In this document: one piece after another, positions 16,880 to 24,861 of the stretch | Position numbering within the stretch: position 1 is the stretch's first letter | Layout: each line of letters begins with the position of its first letter | Assembly (NCBI RefSeq): GCF_001689125.2 | Contig: NZ_CP015405.2 | Location: 1,145,001 to 1,209,000, forward strand | Reading direction: 5' to 3' | From: Blautia pseudococcoides | Lineage (GTDB): Bacteria > Bacillota > Clostridia > Lachnospirales > Lachnospiraceae | Length of the DNA: 64,000 bases | Position numbers and translations under genes: made by a program | The notes under the pieces: model-generated | Seen by the model: the letters and a program-made list of their open reading frames with translations, nothing else | Told to the model about the DNA's origin: nothing | The model's database searches: none

Positions 16880-16996
16880 GGAACACAATATATCCCCGGG
16901 CAGGGGACTGGGTGGACAGAATAAGAGAAATTTCACTTAGATGATGAAAAATTACAAAAATTATTGATAGAAATGTTTTACAAATTACGGAAGTAG
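16880..16996 (+). pseudogene. Decayed 3' end of a second LCP gene
   Basis: Translated in the right frame this reads GTQYIPGQGTGWTE, a stop, then EKFHLDDEKLQKLLIEMFYK and LRK before the final stop. The intact LCP gene ends GTQYAPGEAVAGAEHEEFY, then NDEELQKILIEMFYKLRE, so the similarity is unmistakable over 38 codons. Only the tail is left and it has an internal stop. The stretch 16663-16879 in front of it holds no gene I can support. The promoter of the next gene lies within and just past this remnant. Confidence 0.85.
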
Positions 16997-17005
16997 TGTT
17001 ATAAT
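16977..17005 (+). promoter_or_regulatory. Sigma-A-like promoter for the SPKTG surface protein
   Basis: TTTACA at 16977-16982 and TATAAT at 17000-17005 are separated by 17 bases, 56 bases before the ATG. The -35 box lies inside the LCP gene remnant. Confidence 0.7.
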
Positions 17006-17061
17006 AACTTCAAGCTTGTTAAATGTAATAAAGCAAGAAGAAACAAAAGGAGGATTTTATC

Positions 17062-17652
17062 ATGAAGAAACTTATTGCTTTTGTGTGCGCTGCTGTTATG
17101 ACTGTTAGCTCAGCCGTTGCAGTATTCGCACAGCCAAGTGTACAGGTTACAGGTGTTGTAACCAAGGCTCAGGCCGCTACAGATGCTGACGGAAACGCAG
17201 TTACTGTAGAAATCAAAGCGGTTCCTGACGAGTACAAGGAAGCGGTTGAGAACGTTAAGAAAGAGGAAACTCTGAAAGAAGTTCTCGGCGCAGACTTCAA
17301 AGAAGGAATGCAGGTAGTAGATGTCAAAGACATCTCTGTTCCGGACGGAACAACTTTCCCTGTGACCATCACATTTGAAGTTGCTGGTGTTACAGAAGGT
17401 TCTTCTGTTGCAGTTCTGCACTACAATGGAAGCGCTTGGGAGAAAGTAGAAGCAAAAGCTGGTGCTGGTACGATCACAGCTACCTTCACATCTCTGTCTC
17501 CTGTAGCATTTGTTGTTGACAAAGATGCAGCAGCAAAAGCATCCACATCTCCTAAGACAGGCGAAACAAATGTCATGATGTGGACAGGTATCGTAGCTGT
17601 TATTGCAGTAGCCGGAATGGCTGTTACATACAAAAAAAGAAGAGAAGCATAA
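17062..17652 (+). CDS. Cell-wall-anchored surface protein with SPKTG sorting signal
   Basis: A 196-residue exported protein. Residues 1-23 are a signal peptide ending near VFA. The middle (about 25-155) is a compact beta-rich module with VTITFEVAGV and VAVLHYNGSAWEKVEA, similar in outline to modules in other clostridial surface proteins. The C-terminus has the complete sorting layout: SPKTGE at residues 163-168, a hydrophobic helix (MMWTGIVAVIAVAGMAVTY) and the KKRREA tail. SPKTG rather than LPXTG fits class B sortases of Clostridia, and srtB lies 1.5 kb upstream. Strong RBS AAAGGAGG. Own promoter and terminator make it a single-gene unit that may be highly expressed. Confidence 0.85.
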   Translation: MKKLIAFVCAAVMTVSSAVAVFAQPSVQVTGVVTKAQAATDADGNAVTVEIKAVPDEYKEAVENVKKEETLKEVLGADFKEGMQVVDVKDISVPDGTTFPVTITFEVAGVTEGSSVAVLHYNGSAWEKVEAKAGAGTITATFTSLSPVAFVVDKDAAAKASTSPKTGETNVMMWTGIVAVIAVAGMAVTYKKRREA

Positions 17653-17667
17653 TTTATAATGCTTAGA

Positions 17668-17698
17668 GACCCGGGCGGAAGCCCGGGTCCTTTTTTTC
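17668..17698 (+). terminator. Intrinsic terminator after the SPKTG protein gene
   Basis: GACCCGGGC at 17668-17676, loop GGAA, GCCCGGGTC at 17681-17689, then CTTTTTTTCT. A strong GC stem with a long T-run. Confidence 0.95.
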
Positions 17699-17709
17699 TA
17701 AAAAAACCC

Positions 17710-17740
17710 TTGACAGTGACCTTACGTCACCCCTTATAGT
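17710..17740 (+). promoter_or_regulatory. rfbB promoter with 19-bp spacer and dyad, MerR-type operator
   Basis: TTGACA at 17710-17715 and TATAGT at 17735-17740 are 19 bases apart. The spacer holds GTGAC-N5-GTCAC at 17716-17730. An over-long spacer carrying a dyad is the hallmark of MerR-family-controlled promoters, and a MerR-family gene lies two genes downstream at 18916. Confidence 0.72.
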
Positions 17741-17775
17741 AACAGTATCAGAGAAAAAGAAAAGGAGAATACCAC

Positions 17776-18801
17776 ATGAAAGTATTAGTAACAGGCGGTG
17801 CCGGTTTTATCGGAGGAAACTTTGTCCATCACATGGTGAATAAATACCCGGACTACGAAATTGTAAATCTGGATCTGCTCACCTATGCCGGTAATCTGGA
17901 AACTTTGAAACCAGTGGAAGATAAACCGAATTACAAATTTGTCAAAGGCGATATTGCGGACGAACCGTTTATTATGGAGTTGTTCGAGAAGGAAAAGTTC
18001 GACATTGTAGTGAACTTTGCAGCAGAGAGCCATGTGGACCGTTCCATTGAAGACCCGGGTATTTTTGTCCAGACCAATGTCATGGGAACAAGGGTGCTTC
18101 TGGATGCCTCCAGAAAATATGGGGTAAAGCGCTACCATCAGGTATCCACAGATGAAGTTTACGGTGACCTGCCCCTTGACAGGCCTGACCTGTTCTTCAC
18201 AGAGGAGACACCGATCCATACCTCCAGTCCGTATTCCTCCTCAAAGGCCAGCGCAGACTTATTTGTACTTGCTTATTACAGGACCTTTGGTTTACCGGTG
18301 ACCATATCCAGATGTTCCAACAACTATGGACCCTATCATTTTCCGGAAAAACTGATCCCGCTGATGATCAGCCGTGCACTGGCGGATGAAGAACTTCCGG
18401 TATACGGAAACGGTGAGAATGTAAGAGACTGGCTGCATGTAGAAGACCACTGTGAAGCCATTGACCGGATCATCCATAAGGGAAGAGTCGGCCAGGTTTA
18501 CAACGTGGGCGGCCATAATGAGAGGACTAATCTCCAGGTAGTTCAGACAATTCTCAAAGCCCTGAATAAACCGGAAAGTCTGATTAAATATGTCAAAGAC
18601 CGTCCGGGACATGACATGAGATATGCCATCGACCCCACAAAACTGGAAACAGAACTTGGATGGAAGCCCAAATATAATTTTGATACAGGAATTGCACAGA
18701 CCATTCAGTGGTATCTGGACCATGAAGACTGGTGGAAGCACATCCTGAGCGGTGAATACTCCAATTATTTTGACAAGATGTACAAAGAACGTCTGTCATA
18801 A
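17776..18801 (+). CDS. rfbB: dTDP-glucose 4,6-dehydratase
   Basis: A 341-residue short-chain dehydrogenase-type enzyme that converts dTDP-glucose to dTDP-4-keto-6-deoxyglucose, step two of dTDP-rhamnose synthesis. The NAD-binding GGAGFIGGNF is at residues 7-16, STDEVYGDL near residue 123 holds the catalytic Asp-Glu pair, and YSSSKASAD near residue 155 holds the Tyr-x3-Lys dyad; WLHVEDHC near residue 218 is typical. ATG after AGGAG. rfbD and rfbA lie downstream, separated by a regulatory gene; rfbC is not in the window. Confidence 0.95.
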   Translation: MKVLVTGGAGFIGGNFVHHMVNKYPDYEIVNLDLLTYAGNLETLKPVEDKPNYKFVKGDIADEPFIMELFEKEKFDIVVNFAAESHVDRSIEDPGIFVQTNVMGTRVLLDASRKYGVKRYHQVSTDEVYGDLPLDRPDLFFTEETPIHTSSPYSSSKASADLFVLAYYRTFGLPVTISRCSNNYGPYHFPEKLIPLMISRALADEELPVYGNGENVRDWLHVEDHCEAIDRIIHKGRVGQVYNVGGHNERTNLQVVQTILKALNKPESLIKYVKDRPGHDMRYAIDPTKLETELGWKPKYNFDTGIAQTIQWYLDHEDWWKHILSGEYSNYFDKMYKERLS

Positions 18802-18915
18802 GAACAGCAGTTTTTATACACAGCTATTGCCCAGGGTATTTCACCGGGAGCCGCTGCACCGGGTGCTGTAAATGTCAGGGCAGCGTAATAGAAAAAAGCG
18901 GAAGGGAGGGATTTT

Positions 18916-20097
18916 ATGGGGCGCTATTATACCACCGGCGAGTTTGCACGGATGGCACACGTGACGATCCGGACCATCCGGTATTATGATAAGAACGGAT
19001 TGCTAAAACCCAGTTTTGTCAACGAATCAGGCTACCGTATGTATTCTGATGAGGATTTTCTAAAGCTCCAGAAAATTCTTTCCCTGAAATATCTGGGATT
19101 TTCTTTAAAAGAAATCTCCAATATGACCATACATGACACCAGTTCCGATATTCTGGAGTCCCTAAAGCTGCAGATCGACCTGGTGCAGAAGAAAATCGAA
19201 AATATGAACCAGATGGAGCACGCCCTTCAGAATACCATGCAGATCGTTCAGCAGACAAACCAGATAGACTGGAACGAAATCCTGAACCTGATCCATCTGA
19301 CGGATATGGAAAAGACTTTGGTGGAGCAGTATAAAAACGGAGCCAACTTAAATATCCGTATTTCTCTGCATGAACGGTATTCCTCCAATCCCAAAGGATG
19401 GTTTGCATGGCTGTATGAGCAGATTGATCTTGATCGTGTGCAAAATCTTCTGGAGGTGGGATGCGGCAATGGCCAGCTCTGGAGACATGCTCCCGATGCA
19501 GTGCTTCAAGGCAGATATATCTGTCTCTCCGATGCGTCAGGAGGAATGGTCCGGGACGCAGCGGCAAATATCGGAAGGGAAAGAAAGAAATATTTTGATT
19601 TCCGAGTGCTGGACTGCCAGGAGCTTCCTTTTCCTGACGGATACTTTCAGCGGGTAGTTGCCAATCATGTGCTTTTCTATGTACAGAATATGGCAAAGGC
19701 TTTGGAGGAGATCAGCCGTGTATTAAGTAAAGACGGGATTTTCTACTGCAGTACCTATGGGACAGGGCATATGCATGAGATCACGGAACTGGTTCAGGAA
19801 TTTGATCCCAGGATTTCCTTGTCGGAGGTGGCCCTGTATAAACTGTTCGGTCTGGAAAACGGGCAGAAGCTGCTGGAACCCTATTTTTCCTCCGTGGAGA
19901 AACGAATGTACGAGGACGGCCTGTGGGTGGACAAGCCGGAGCCGCTGCTTGATTATATTTTATCCTGTCATGGGAACCAGAGTGAGCTTCTGTATCCCAG
20001 ACAGAGAGAATTTAAGAAGTTTTTGGAGGAGAAGATTCAAAAGAACGGTGGTATCTCCATCACCAAAGAAGCGGGGATTTTTATTTGCAGGAAATAA
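18916..20097 (+). CDS. MerR-family regulator fused to a SAM methyltransferase domain
   Basis: A 393-residue fusion. Residues 1-70 are a MerR winged helix-turn-helix (YTTGEFARMAHVTIRTIRYY, then ESGYRMYSDEDF and LGFSLKEI). Residues 75-125 form the dimer coiled coil. From about 160 to the end is a class I methyltransferase with motif I LLEVGCGNGQLW near residue 178 and a post-motif LDCQELPFPDGYF near residue 235. RBS GGAGGGATTTT. It is flanked by rfbB and rfbD on the same strand. The 19-bp-spacer dyad promoter of rfbB is its most likely target. Whether the methyltransferase acts on a small-molecule signal or only binds it is unknown. Confidence 0.85.
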   Translation: MGRYYTTGEFARMAHVTIRTIRYYDKNGLLKPSFVNESGYRMYSDEDFLKLQKILSLKYLGFSLKEISNMTIHDTSSDILESLKLQIDLVQKKIENMNQMEHALQNTMQIVQQTNQIDWNEILNLIHLTDMEKTLVEQYKNGANLNIRISLHERYSSNPKGWFAWLYEQIDLDRVQNLLEVGCGNGQLWRHAPDAVLQGRYICLSDASGGMVRDAAANIGRERKKYFDFRVLDCQELPFPDGYFQRVVANHVLFYVQNMAKALEEISRVLSKDGIFYCSTYGTGHMHEITELVQEFDPRISLSEVALYKLFGLENGQKLLEPYFSSVEKRMYEDGLWVDKPEPLLDYILSCHGNQSELLYPRQREFKKFLEEKIQKNGGISITKEAGIFICRK

Positions 20098-20147
20098 TTT
20101 TGCTCTGCCGGGCATAATAGGGGCAGAGAAGAGAAAGGATGAAGGTT

Positions 20148-21014
20148 ATGAGAGTTTTAGTGACAGGTGTAAAAGGACAGTTGGGACATGACGTTATGAA
20201 TGAGCTGGCTAAGAGAGGCCATATTGGCGTCGGAGTGGATGTTGAGGAGATGGATATCACAGATCCCCAGGCGTGCAGACAGGTGATCGGGGAGGCGGAC
20301 GTGGAAGCGGTTGTCCACTGCGCAGCCTACACTGCCGTGGATGCAGCGGAGGATAATATAGAAGTCTGCCGGAAAGTCAATGCCTACGGCACTGAAAACA
20401 TTGCAAAAGTGTGTCAGGAGCTTGGCCTTAAAATGATGTACATCAGCACAGACTATGTGTTTGACGGCGAGGGCACAAGGCCATGGGAACCGGATGATGA
20501 GAGAGAACCTTTAAACGTGTACGGACAGACGAAATATGAAGGTGAAGTGGCAGTTACGGACCATGTGGACAAATTTTTCATTGTGAGGATCGCCTGGGTA
20601 TTTGGCGTGAACGGCAAGAACTTCATTAAAACCATGCTGAATCTGGGGAAGAAACATACAGATATCAATGTGGTGGAAGACCAGATCGGTTCTCCTACTT
20701 ATACCTATGATCTGGCTGTCCTCCTTGTGGATATGATCGAGACAGAGAAATACGGTTTCTATCATGCCACAAATGAAGGACTTTGCAGTTGGTTTGATTT
20801 CGCGTCTGAAATTTTCCGTCAGGCAGGGATGCGTGTAAATGTACATCCTGTAAGTTCTGAGGAATTTCCGGCAAAGGCAAAAAGGCCCCATAACAGCCGG
20901 ATGAGCAAGGATAAGCTGGAGGCAAACGGCTTTAACCGTCTTCCTGCATGGCAGGATGCATTGGCGCGTTATCTGCAGACGGAAGAGCTGCAGAAACTGC
21001 TTCAAGAAAACTAA
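20148..21014 (+). CDS. rfbD: dTDP-4-dehydrorhamnose reductase
   Basis: A 288-residue NAD(P)H-dependent reductase, last step of dTDP-L-rhamnose synthesis. MRVLVTGVKGQLGHDV carries the GxxGxxG loop, CAAYTAVDAAE near residue 62 is family-typical, STDYVFDG near residue 101 is the catalytic strand, and YGQTKYEGE near residue 125 holds the Tyr-x3-Lys dyad. The ATG at 20148 is preferred: AAAGG is nine bases away, whereas it touches the ATG at 20139 directly. The product should feed rhamnose to wall or capsule polymers. Confidence 0.93.
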   Translation: MRVLVTGVKGQLGHDVMNELAKRGHIGVGVDVEEMDITDPQACRQVIGEADVEAVVHCAAYTAVDAAEDNIEVCRKVNAYGTENIAKVCQELGLKMMYISTDYVFDGEGTRPWEPDDEREPLNVYGQTKYEGEVAVTDHVDKFFIVRIAWVFGVNGKNFIKTMLNLGKKHTDINVVEDQIGSPTYTYDLAVLLVDMIETEKYGFYHATNEGLCSWFDFASEIFRQAGMRVNVHPVSSEEFPAKAKRPHNSRMSKDKLEANGFNRLPAWQDALARYLQTEELQKLLQEN

Positions 21015-21289
21015 AAAATGCGGGGTTCACATGCTTTTTGAACGGAGATCGTGACTGCATATTCAGGTCAGCACATATGCTGTGCCGGCCCTGCATAAGA
21101 GCAGCAGCCGGAAACCAAAACGATTCAGTAGGTCTGCGCATTCCCTGCGCTGACTGTAAGTAAGTGTTTCACAGCCAGGTAAAAATCTCATCGCCAAAAG
21201 TGATTCTGCATGGATTTTTGCCTGTAACTGTGAGGGGATGGAACAGTTACTGGAAATCTAAAATACAGGAAGAAACAGAGGTACCAGTT

Positions 21290-22168
21290 ATGAAGGGAAT
21301 TATTTTAGCAGGTGGATCAGGAACCAGGCTGTATCCACTGACCAAGGTAACATCAAAACAGCTTTTGCCAATATATGACAAGCCCATGATTTATTACCCC
21401 CTGTCCGTACTTATGGAGGCGGGGATACGAGAGATCTTGATCATCTCCACACCGGAGGATACGCCCAGGTTTGAGGCGCTATTAAGCGACGGCCATCAGT
21501 TCGGCCTGGAACTGTCATACGCAGTGCAGCCAAGTCCGGACGGTCTGGCACAGGCCTTTGTCATCGGTGAAGATTTTATCGGTGATGACGGCGTTGCCAT
21601 GATCCTGGGTGACAATATTTTCTACGGACACGGCCTGAAAAAGCGACTGTGTGCTGCCGCCTCACGCACAGAGGGGGCCACAGTATTCGGCTATTACGTG
21701 GATGACCCGGAGCGGTTTGGGATCGTGGAATTTGACAGTGACGGCAAGGCTGTTTCCATTGAGGAGAAACCGGCACAGCCAAAATCCAACTACTGCGTGA
21801 CAGGTCTGTATTTCTATGACAATAAAGTAGTGGAATATGCCAAAAATCTGAAGCCTTCCGCAAGAGGGGAGCTGGAGATCACAGATTTGAACAGGATCTA
21901 TCTGGAGCAGAATGAACTGAACGTGGAACTTCTGGGCCAGGGCTTTACCTGGCTGGATACAGGGACACATGAGTCTTTAGTGGAGGCAACTAATTTTGTA
22001 AAAACCATGGAAGACCATCAGCACAGAAAGATCGCCTGCCTGGAGGAGATCGCTTACCATAACAAATGGATTTCCAGGGAAGAAGTTATGGAAGCGTATG
22101 AAGTTCTGAAAAAGAATGAGTATGGTGCTTACCTGAAAGATGTACTGGATGGGAAATACCTGGTATAG
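21290..22168 (+). CDS. rfbA: Glucose-1-phosphate thymidylyltransferase
   Basis: A 292-residue nucleotidyltransferase that makes dTDP-glucose from dTTP and glucose-1-phosphate. [18 protein letters not shown] carries the nucleotide-binding loop, [19 protein letters not shown] follows, and [11 protein letters not shown] near residue 110 has the catalytic Asp; TGLYFYDN near residue 172 and [11 protein letters not shown] near residue 196 are family marks. The ATG at 21290 has AGAGG eight bases upstream; the frame extends further upstream but without homology. The 275 bases between rfbD and this gene show nothing I can identify. Confidence 0.95.
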   Translation: MKGIILAGGSGTRLYPLTKVTSKQLLPIYDKPMIYYPLSVLMEAGIREILIISTPEDTPRFEALLSDGHQFGLELSYAVQPSPDGLAQAFVIGEDFIGDDGVAMILGDNIFYGHGLKKRLCAAASRTEGATVFGYYVDDPERFGIVEFDSDGKAVSIEEKPAQPKSNYCVTGLYFYDNKVVEYAKNLKPSARGELEITDLNRIYLEQNELNVELLGQGFTWLDTGTHESLVEATNFVKTMEDHQHRKIACLEEIAYHNKWISREEVMEAYEVLKKNEYGAYLKDVLDGKYLV

Positions 22169-22176
22169 TAAAATAG

Positions 22177-22227
22177 AAAGCATTCCCAAGGCCGCGGCAG
22201 TTTACACGGCAGGGAATGCTTTTTTTG
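22177..22227 (+). terminator. Intrinsic terminator after rfbA
   Basis: AAAGCATTCCC at 22177-22187 pairs with GGGAATGCTTT at 22212-22222, followed by TTTTTT. The loop has a GCCG-rich inner part. Confidence 0.88.
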
Positions 22228-22257
22228 GAATAAGGAAAGCCGCGCTTCCGCATAGGT

Positions 22258-22851
22258 ATGGAAATGGGAGAGGCTTTGCCGGTAAGGACAGAATGGGAGC
22301 ACTTGGATATGGGACAATATACGGCGGAACTGATACACTATGTAATTCAAGATATTGCAGATGTGGGGAAATATTTTTTTGCGGGATTGTCGGCGTTTTT
22401 GACAGTCGGCACCATGGGTTTGCTGGCGGCAAAAATGCGGGGAAAGAAAGGCAGACCGCGCGGATTTTTTCTGGCGGCGGCCGTCTTTGCAGGGTATCTC
22501 TGTATGCTTTTGTTTATTACTTTTTTATCCAGGGAACCGGGGAGCAGGGACGGAATTGACTGGATACCTTTTGGAACGCTGGGCAGCGGCCCCCGGGGTG
22601 ATGCTTTTGTCCTGGAAAATGTACTGCTGTTCCTCCCCTTTGGCGTATTGCTGCCGTCAGTGTCCATAAAGATGAGGCGGTTTTGGAAAGTTCTGGGTAT
22701 GGGATGTGCGTCCAGCCTGTTGATTGAATTTTGTCAATATTTCACAAGAAGAGGATACGCACAGTTGGATGATGTACTCACCAACGTTTTGGGGACGGCT
22801 TTGGGGTACATTTTCTACATTATATTCCGCCGATGGATCAAAAAATGGTAA
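22258..22851 (+). CDS. VanZ-like membrane protein
   Basis: A protein of up to 197 residues with four or five membrane helices. The VanZ-family core is clear: FITFLSREPGSRDGIDWIPFGTL near residues 87-109 in outline, NVLLFLPFGVLLP near residue 121, LLIEFCQYFTRRG near residue 156, and QLDDVLTNVLGTALGY near residue 172. The start is uncertain: ATG at 22258 has no good ribosome site, while ATG at 22309 has GGAG nine bases upstream. VanZ proteins are common membrane proteins in Firmicutes; relatives can lower teicoplanin sensitivity, but nothing here shows a resistance cluster. It sits alone between rfbA and rplS. Confidence 0.82.
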   Translation: MEMGEALPVRTEWEHLDMGQYTAELIHYVIQDIADVGKYFFAGLSAFLTVGTMGLLAAKMRGKKGRPRGFFLAAAVFAGYLCMLLFITFLSREPGSRDGIDWIPFGTLGSGPRGDAFVLENVLLFLPFGVLLPSVSIKMRRFWKVLGMGCASSLLIEFCQYFTRRGYAQLDDVLTNVLGTALGYIFYIIFRRWIKKW

Positions 22852-22858
22852 AAAACGC

Positions 22859-22887
22859 TTGCATTCTCCCCGTACGCATAGTATAAT
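22859..22887 (+). promoter_or_regulatory. rplS promoter
   Basis: TTGCAT at 22859-22864 and TATAAT at 22882-22887 with a 17-base spacer. The 77-base leader can fold a CTCTG/CAGAG stem, but I cannot assign a known ribosomal-protein leader. Confidence 0.8.
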
Positions 22888-22964
22888 TATACTCGTTGTA
22901 AAAAAGAGATGGTCCTCTGCTGCTGACTGCATTAAGAACATCCAGAGTATAAGGAGAAAAAAAC

Positions 22965-23312
22965 ATGAACGACATCATTAAAAACATCGAAGCTGCTCAG
23001 ATGAAAGCAGAAGTTCCGCAGTTCAATGTGGGAGATACCGTAAGAGTACACGGTAAGATCAAAGAGGGTAACCGCGAGAGAATCCAGATTTTTGAAGGCG
23101 TTGTGCTGAAAAAACAGGGCGGAAGCAATCGTGAGACCTTTACAGTGAGAAAGAATTCCAACGGAATCGGCGTTGAGAAAACGTGGCCGCTGCATTCCCC
23201 TAATGTGGAAAGAGTGGAAGTGATCAGACGCGGTAAAGTAAGACGTGCAAAACTGAACTACTTAAGACAGCGTGTCGGTAAAGCAGCTAAGGTAAAAGAA
23301 TTAGTAAAATAA
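22965..23312 (+). CDS. rplS: 50S ribosomal protein L19
   Basis: A 115-residue ribosomal protein with the L19 core [22 protein letters not shown] in outline (residues 21-42), the family signature [11 protein letters not shown], and the basic C-terminus [13 protein letters not shown]. It sits at the 30S-50S interface. ATG follows AAGGAGAAAAAAAC. The order rplS-lepB-rbgA-rnhB is conserved in Firmicutes. Confidence 0.98.
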   Translation: MNDIIKNIEAAQMKAEVPQFNVGDTVRVHGKIKEGNRERIQIFEGVVLKKQGGSNRETFTVRKNSNGIGVEKTWPLHSPNVERVEVIRRGKVRRAKLNYLRQRVGKAAKVKELVK

Positions 23313-23328
23313 TAATGTTTTTTAGAAG

Positions 23329-23365
23329 ACAGGGACACATACTTATGTATATGTCCCTGTTTCTG
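23329..23365 (+). terminator. Probable terminator after rplS
   Basis: ACAGGGACA at 23329-23337 pairs perfectly with TGTCCCTGT at 23352-23360, then TTCTG. The T-run is short, so some read-through into lepB is likely. Confidence 0.6.
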
Positions 23366-23386
23366 AATGAATAAGAGGATGCTGCC

Positions 23387-23959
23387 ATGAAGAAAAAAGA
23401 AAGTAAGGGACCGGAGTTTTCCAAGGACAGCAAAATGCGTCCGCTGCTTATATGGGCATTTGAGATCGCGGTGGTTCTGGTATTGGCTGCAGTGGTGTCC
23501 ATTTTCTTCTGCCAGACCATTGTCATGCAGGAGGGCGGTATGGAACCTACCCTGGCTACCGGGGATAAGGTGCTGATCAATAAAGTGTCGTATAAGCTGG
23601 GAGACCCTGAGAGAGGCGATATCATTGCCTTTAAGAAGGACGCCAAGGAACATTCCAGTATGCATATCAAGCGGATCATCGGTCTGCCGGGGGAAACTGT
23701 GCAGATAAAGGACGGACTGATTCTGATCAACGGGGAAACTTATATGGAAAAGAAGGATTTTCCGAAAATCAGCAATCCGGGACTGGCAGAGACTCAGGTC
23801 ACACTGGGAAAAAATGAATATTTCGTTCTTGGCGATAACCGGAATAACAGCGAGGACAGCCGTTTTGCAGAGGTGGAAAATGTGAAGCAGAAATATATTG
23901 TAGGCAAAATCTGGCTGCGCGTTTCCCCGTTTGGAAAATTCGGTCTTATCAAGAGCTGA
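23387..23959 (+). CDS. lepB: Signal peptidase I homologue lacking the catalytic serine
   Basis: A 190-residue S26-family protein: one N-terminal membrane helix (residues 20-42) and an outer domain with box C (RGDIIAFKK), box D (KRIIGLPGE, Lys95 as the general base) and box E (VLGDNRNNSEDSR). In box B the usual Ser-Met-x-Pro-Thr is Gly51-Met-Glu-Pro-Thr: the nucleophilic serine is replaced by glycine (GGT at 23537-23539). All other boxes are well kept. The gene holds the standard lepB place between rplS and rbgA. As read it should not cleave signal peptides by the known mechanism; another lepB elsewhere is likely. Confidence 0.9.
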   Translation: MKKKESKGPEFSKDSKMRPLLIWAFEIAVVLVLAAVVSIFFCQTIVMQEGGMEPTLATGDKVLINKVSYKLGDPERGDIIAFKKDAKEHSSMHIKRIIGLPGETVQIKDGLILINGETYMEKKDFPKISNPGLAETQVTLGKNEYFVLGDNRNNSEDSRFAEVENVKQKYIVGKIWLRVSPFGKFGLIKS

Positions 23960-23978
23960 CAGACAGAGAGGAACAAAT

Positions 23979-24818
23979 ATGAATTATCAATGGTATCCTG
24001 GACACATGACGAAAGCAAAGCGCATGATGCAGGAGAATATAAAGCTGATAGATCTGATCATTGAGGTGGTGGATGCCAGAATCCCTGTTTCCAGCAGGAA
24101 TCCTGATATTGATGAGCTGGGAAAAAATAAAGTCCGGCTGATCCTGCTGAACAAATCCGATTTGGCGGATGAGAGACAGAATGAAAAATGGACCCAGTAT
24201 TTTATGGATCAGGGGTTCTGTGTGGTCAAAGCCAATTCCAAAAGCGGAGCAGGCATCCGTCAGGTGCTCCCTGTTATCATGGAGGCCTGTAAGGAAAAAA
24301 TCGAGAGAGACAGACGAAGAGGCATTAAAAACCGCCCCATAAGGGCCATGGTTGTGGGAATCCCCAATGTGGGAAAATCCACGTTTATCAATTCCTTTGC
24401 GGGAAAAGCCTGTACAAAAACAGGAAACAAGCCGGGTGTGACTAAGGGAAAACAGTGGATCCGCATAAACAAAAATGTGGAGCTTCTTGACACACCGGGA
24501 ATCCTCTGGCCAAAATTTGAGGATCAGAGTGTGGGGGCTAAGCTTGCTATGGTGGGCTCTATCAAGGATGAGATCCTGAATCTGGAGGAGCTTTCCCTGG
24601 AACTGCTGGGATATCTCCAGAAGTATTATGAAGGTATTTTGAAGGAGCGCTATGAAGTGGAAGAGTCGGTTGACCGTTTGAAAATGCTGGAGGCAATTGC
24701 GGTAAACAGAAACTGCCTGCAGAAGGGCAGTGAACTTGACTATGGCAAGGCATCCAATATTCTGCTGGAGGAGTTTAGAAACGGCAAGATTGGCAGGATC
24801 ACGCTGGAACAAGTCTGA
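23979..24818 (+). CDS. rbgA: Ribosome biogenesis GTPase RbgA (YlqF)
   Basis: A 279-residue circularly permuted GTPase needed for late 50S subunit assembly. NYQWYPGHMTKAKRMM opens the protein. G motifs appear in the permuted order: G4 LNKSDLAD near residue 57, G1 GIPNVGKST near residue 126, and G3 DTPG near residue 170. The C-terminal helical domain contacts 23S rRNA. The ATG at 23979 follows GAGAGGAAC; an upstream in-frame start in the lepB tail is unlikely. Lies 20 bases after lepB. Confidence 0.95.
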   Translation: MNYQWYPGHMTKAKRMMQENIKLIDLIIEVVDARIPVSSRNPDIDELGKNKVRLILLNKSDLADERQNEKWTQYFMDQGFCVVKANSKSGAGIRQVLPVIMEACKEKIERDRRRGIKNRPIRAMVVGIPNVGKSTFINSFAGKACTKTGNKPGVTKGKQWIRINKNVELLDTPGILWPKFEDQSVGAKLAMVGSIKDEILNLEELSLELLGYLQKYYEGILKERYEVEESVDRLKMLEAIAVNRNCLQKGSELDYGKASNILLEEFRNGKIGRITLEQV

Positions 24819-24861
24819 AACACGCGGGATCATTACAGTTTGACAAAGGATGAGACAAAAG

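Noticed and set aside
22258..22851. VanZ-like gene as a glycopeptide resistance marker
   Set aside because: No vanR/S/H/A/X genes are near and VanZ-domain proteins are common without any resistance.
22888..22964. A known L19 leader RNA upstream of rplS
   Set aside because: A small CTCTG/CAGAG stem is possible, but I could not match a known ribosomal-protein leader structure.
23949..24833. A 294-codon - strand frame across rbgA
   Set aside because: Antisense shadow; rbgA on the + strand has all G motifs.
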